DNA of 42,551 nt, taken from Rhodospirillales bacterium (GTDB lineage Bacteria > Pseudomonadota > Alphaproteobacteria > Rhodospirillales > 2-12-FULL-67-15). A program made the translations under genes and the position numbers. Location of the stretch: positions 1 to 42,551 of the forward strand of contig VGZQ01000020.1 of assembly GCA_016872535.1 (NCBI GenBank), given 5' to 3'. A model generated the notes under the pieces. The model ran no database searches, had not been told where the DNA came from, and was given only the letters and a program-made list of their open reading frames with translations. Positions 40,405 through 42,551 of this stretch are shown in pieces; positions within the stretch are counted from its first letter, which is position 1, and each line of letters opens with the position of its first letter.

Positions 40405-41363
40405 CGAGGTTCCTGGCCACCCGCGCGCTGCAATCCGCCCTGGTGCTGGCGGTCATGTCGTTCGCCGTCTACGGGCTGATGGGGCTGATGCCGGGCGATC
40501 CGATCGACCTGATGATCGCCGCCGATCCCAAGTTGACGCCGGAGGATGCAAACAGGCTTCGCGCGCTGCACGGCCTCGACCGGCCGATCCTCGCGCGTTA
40601 CGCCGACTGGCTGTGGCTCGCGCTGCAAGGCGACTTCGGCTATTCGCGCCTGATGAGCCGTCCGGTTCCGGACGCGATCGGACCCGCGCTGATCAACACC
40701 TTGAAGCTGATGGGCGCCGCGTTCGCGCTCGCGCTGCTGATCGGGCTTCCGGCCGGGATGCTCGCCGGCGCACGCCCGCGCTCGCGGCTCGACTACGCGG
40801 TCAACGCCCTGGCTTTCGCCGGGATTTCGATCCCTTCCTTCTGGCTCGGCATCCTGCTGATCATCGTGTTCGCCGTGTTGCTCGGCGTTTTGCCCGCAGG
40901 CGGCGTGGTGATCGGCGGGGGCGGCTGGATTGAAACACTCCGTCACCTCGCGCTCCCCGTGGCGACGCTGGCCGTCGCCGGCATCGCCGGCCAAGCCCGC
41001 TACATGCGCGCGGCCATGGCCGAAACGCTCCGCCAGGACTACATCCGCACCGCGCGCGCCAAGGGCGCGGGCGAAACCCGCGTCGTGCTCGGGCATGCGC
41101 TCCGCAACGCGCTGATCCCGGTCGCGACCGTGATCGCCCTCGACTTCGGCACCCTCTTCTCCGGCGCGCTGGTGACCGAAACCATCTTCGCCTATCCCGG
41201 CATGGGCCGCCTGATCTACGACGCGGTCATGGGCAACGACTTCAACCTCGCCTTGGTCGCGCTCCTGTTCGCGACGCTCATCACCCTTGTCGCCAACCTG
41301 CTGGCGGACGTCGCCTACGTTGCGCTCGATCCGCGCGTCTCGTTCGAGGAACGCGACACATGA
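40401..41363 (+). CDS. ABC transporter permease, DppB type
   Basis: 320 residues, six membrane helices. N-terminal marks of the DppB/OppB group: FLATRALQSALVLAVMSFAV, LMPGDPIDLMI, LGLDRPILARY-like HGLDRPILARYADWLW, and GDFGYSRLMSRPV. The EAA loop, YIRTARAKGAGETRVVLGHA with LRNALIPV, contacts the ATPase. It follows the binding-protein gene by ATGA overlap. A 37-base direct repeat spans its stop. Confidence 0.94.
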   Translation: MTRFLATRALQSALVLAVMSFAVYGLMGLMPGDPIDLMIAADPKLTPEDANRLRALHGLDRPILARYADWLWLALQGDFGYSRLMSRPVPDAIGPALINTLKLMGAAFALALLIGLPAGMLAGARPRSRLDYAVNALAFAGISIPSFWLGILLIIVFAVLLGVLPAGGVVIGGGGWIETLRHLALPVATLAVAGIAGQARYMRAAMAETLRQDYIRTARAKGAGETRVVLGHALRNALIPVATVIALDFGTLFSGALVTETIFAYPGMGRLIYDAVMGNDFNLALVALLFATLITLVANLLADVAYVALDPRVSFEERDT

Positions 41364-41441
41364 GCGCGCCCGTTTTATTGCGCTCGGCGCGCGCAAGCCC
41401 GCGGCCGCGCGTCTCGTTCGAGGAACGCGACACATGAGCGC
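41331..41441 (+). repeat. 37-base direct repeat at the permease junction
   Basis: The sequence at 41331-41367 recurs exactly at 41405-41441, with a period of 74 and a 37-base unrelated spacer. Each copy contains the end of the DppB-type reading frame (RVSFEERDT and stop) and the ATGAGC start. Copy 1 is the true end of the first permease; copy 2 carries the true start of the second. The period is not a multiple of three. Confidence 0.85.
41360..41437 (+). other. 25-codon mini-ORF between the permease genes
   Basis: ATG at 41360 overlaps the first permease stop, and its TGA at 41435-41437 overlaps the second permease start, both as ATGA. It encodes MSAPVLLRSARASPRPRVSF and ERDT, the last nine residues being a copy of the end of the first permease. 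Probably a by-product of the small duplication that keeps ribosomes coupled across the gap; a functional peptide is unlikely. Confidence 0.4.
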
Positions 41442-42372
41442 CACCGCTTCCCTGTCGTCGACGCGCCCGCGCCCGTTCGCCGCCCTTTGGCTTCCGGTCG
41501 CGCGCCGGTTCGTCCGCCACCGCGCCGCGGTCTGGAGTCTGGGCGCCCTCGGCATGCTCGCCCTGCTCGCGCTCGCCGCGCCGCTCGTCGCCGCCGCCTT
41601 CGGGGTCGATCCGGCGGCGGCCGATCTTGCCGGCCGCTTCCGGCCGCCGTCGCTGGCCCATCCGCTCGGCACCGACGAATTGGGCCGCGACGTGCTCGCG
41701 CGGCTTCTGTTCGGAGCGCGGGTTTCGCTCGCGGTCGGGTTCGCCGCGGCGATCGCGACCGCGCTTCTCGGCACCGCCATCGGCCTCGTCGCCGGCTACT
41801 TCGGCGGCCGGCTCGATGCGATCCTCATGCGCGTCACCGATGGGGTGATCGCGCTGCCGCTGCTGCCGCTCCTGATCGTGCTCGCCGCGGTCGAGCCGGC
41901 CAAGCTCGGCCTCCCCAGCGCATGGGCCGAGGCCGAAACCGCGAGCCTCTATCGGGTGGTGATCATCGTCGCGGCTCTCGGCTGGACCACGGTCGCGCGG
42001 CTCGTGCGCGCGACGGCGCTGGCCTTGCGCGAGCGCCCGTTCGTGCTCGCGGCCCGGGCGCAAGGGGCGACGCCCTGGCGCATCATGCGCGTGCACGTGT
42101 TGCCCAACCTCGCCTCGCCGATCGTGGTCGCGACCACGCTGTCGGCCGGGCACGTGATCCTGCTCGAATCGGTCCTCAGTTTCCTCGGCCTCGGCATCCA
42201 GCCGCCGACGCCCAGTTGGGGCAACCTGCTCGCCAACGCCCAGGAGCTGGTGTGGAGCGCGCCGCTGCTCGCCGTCTATCCGGGGCTGTTGATCTTCGTC
42301 ACCGTGGTTGCCTTCAACTTCGTCGGCGACGGCTTGCAAGACGCGCTCGATCCGCGCGCCATCCGGGACTAG
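41434..42372 (+). CDS. ABC transporter permease, DppC type
   Basis: 312 residues from the ATG at 41434; the frame is open to 41287 but upstream residues are not family-like. DppC/OppC marks: HRAAVWSLGALGMLALLALA, HPLGTDELGRDVLARLLFGA, RVSLAVGFAAAIATALLG, and the EAA loop FVLAARAQGATPWRIMRVHV with LPN. It ends DALDPRAIRD, a normal family end, and its TAG stop is directly followed by an insertion sequence. The ATPase genes that normally follow are not in view. Confidence 0.93.
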   Translation: MSATASLSSTRPRPFAALWLPVARRFVRHRAAVWSLGALGMLALLALAAPLVAAAFGVDPAAADLAGRFRPPSLAHPLGTDELGRDVLARLLFGARVSLAVGFAAAIATALLGTAIGLVAGYFGGRLDAILMRVTDGVIALPLLPLLIVLAAVEPAKLGLPSAWAEAETASLYRVVIIVAALGWTTVARLVRATALALRERPFVLAARAQGATPWRIMRVHVLPNLASPIVVATTLSAGHVILLESVLSFLGLGIQPPTPSWGNLLANAQELVWSAPLLAVYPGLLIFVTVVAFNFVGDGLQDALDPRAIRD

Positions 42373-42551
42373 GGTCTGTACTCAATTAGGGGATTCTCAA
42401 CGCTACGAAGATGTGATTCAAGCTTCCGAGGAGAACGGAGGCTGGGATGGCGCATCTTTACTGGCTGAACGACAAGGAATGGGCGCGGATCAGGCGGTAT
42501 TTGCCGAAGGGGCGGCGCGGCGCGCGCCGGGTTGACGACCGTCGGGTCGTC
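42372..42551 (+). mobile_element. IS5-family insertion sequence, left end (cut by window edge)
   Basis: From the permease stop the sequence changes to a leader with GGGTCTGTACTCAATTAGG, which looks like the terminal inverted repeat of an IS5-family element, followed by a transposase gene. A TA at the stop codon is the probable target site. The right end and target duplication lie outside the window, so the exact left boundary (within two bases) is unproven. Confidence 0.75.
42447..42551 (+). CDS. IS5-family transposase, N-terminal part
   Basis: 35 codons to the window edge, ATG at 42447 behind GAGGAGAACGGAGG. The start MAHLYWLNDKEWARIRRYLP followed by K-x-x-x-G-x-x-R-V-D-D-R-R-V is the helical N-terminus of IS5-family transposases (IS427/ISL2-type groups). 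The catalytic DDE domain is outside the window, so intactness cannot be judged. Confidence 0.85.
   Translation, partial: MAHLYWLNDKEWARIRRYLPKGRRGARRVDDRRVV

Noticed and set aside
40395-41780. 461-codon minus-strand open frame
   Set aside because: Antisense to the permease genes; composition is charged and repetitive as expected for a shadow.
1-42551. CRISPR arrays, rRNA genes, prophage genes
   Set aside because: No regularly spaced repeats, rRNA sequence or phage structural genes were seen.

Overview
The window is GC-rich, densely coded chromosomal DNA that reads as an alphaproteobacterium, most likely of the Rhodospirillales or a near relative. This is inferred from the gene content: an accessory complex I subunit of the NDUFS4 type, a Tad/Cpa pilus locus in caulobacter-like order, a free-standing fliN, a GT-C/ELM1 locus and a dipeptide-type ABC transporter. 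Genes are tightly packed and stop/start overlaps of the ATGA type are frequent.

Layout. At 1-1105 lie the end of hisI, a PilZ-domain protein and fliN. At 1127-8619 is a surface-glycan locus: a SAM methyltransferase, a Wzx-like flippase, and a coupled operon read leftward from 8619 to 3516 (asnB-like amidotransferase, two glycosyltransferases, an FkbM methyltransferase). Two tRNA genes (Arg-TCT, Pro-TGG) flank the NDUFS4-like gene at 8682-9205. From 9265 to 14046 are DUF192 and DUF4065 proteins, a minimal flagellar-rod-like protein with an unknown partner, a hydrolase, two envelope lipoproteins and a KdsC-like phosphatase. At 14203-15870 a thioesterase precedes a cobalt-type nitrile hydratase whose beta chain is split in two, the arrangement known from thiocyanate hydrolase. 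PepSY, NnrU and GmhB-like genes follow.

From 17607 to 30299 is a complete Tad pilus locus, read leftward: flp pilin, cpaA prepilin peptidase, cpaB, cpaC secretin, cpaD, cpaE, cpaF ATPase, tadB, tadC, then a secretin-N-like protein, a TadG-like protein and two TadE-like pseudopilins. tadD sits in the middle in the opposite orientation. cpaB is split by one extra base in an A7/T7 run, and a strong hairpin separates the pilin gene from the assembly genes. The 52-residue flp gene is short and easily missed.

At 31355-36956 is the most unusual segment: a leftward five-gene run made of an ELM1-family protein, a hydroxypyruvate-isomerase-like protein, a second Flp pilin, and two paralogous multi-pass proteins whose acidic motifs (NDGY/SDGY and DHH) match those of STT3/PglB/AglB oligosaccharyltransferases but which lack a recognisable WWDYG acceptor motif. 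A pilin gene locked between sugar-enzyme-like genes suggests an undescribed pilin or envelope glycosylation module. A Crp/Fnr regulator lies between it and the Tad locus.

The right end holds pyrE, an SMP-30 lactonase-like gene and an ABC transporter (binding protein plus two permeases). An IS5-family insertion sequence starts exactly at the stop of the second permease and runs off the window, so any ATPase genes that belong to the transporter are not seen.
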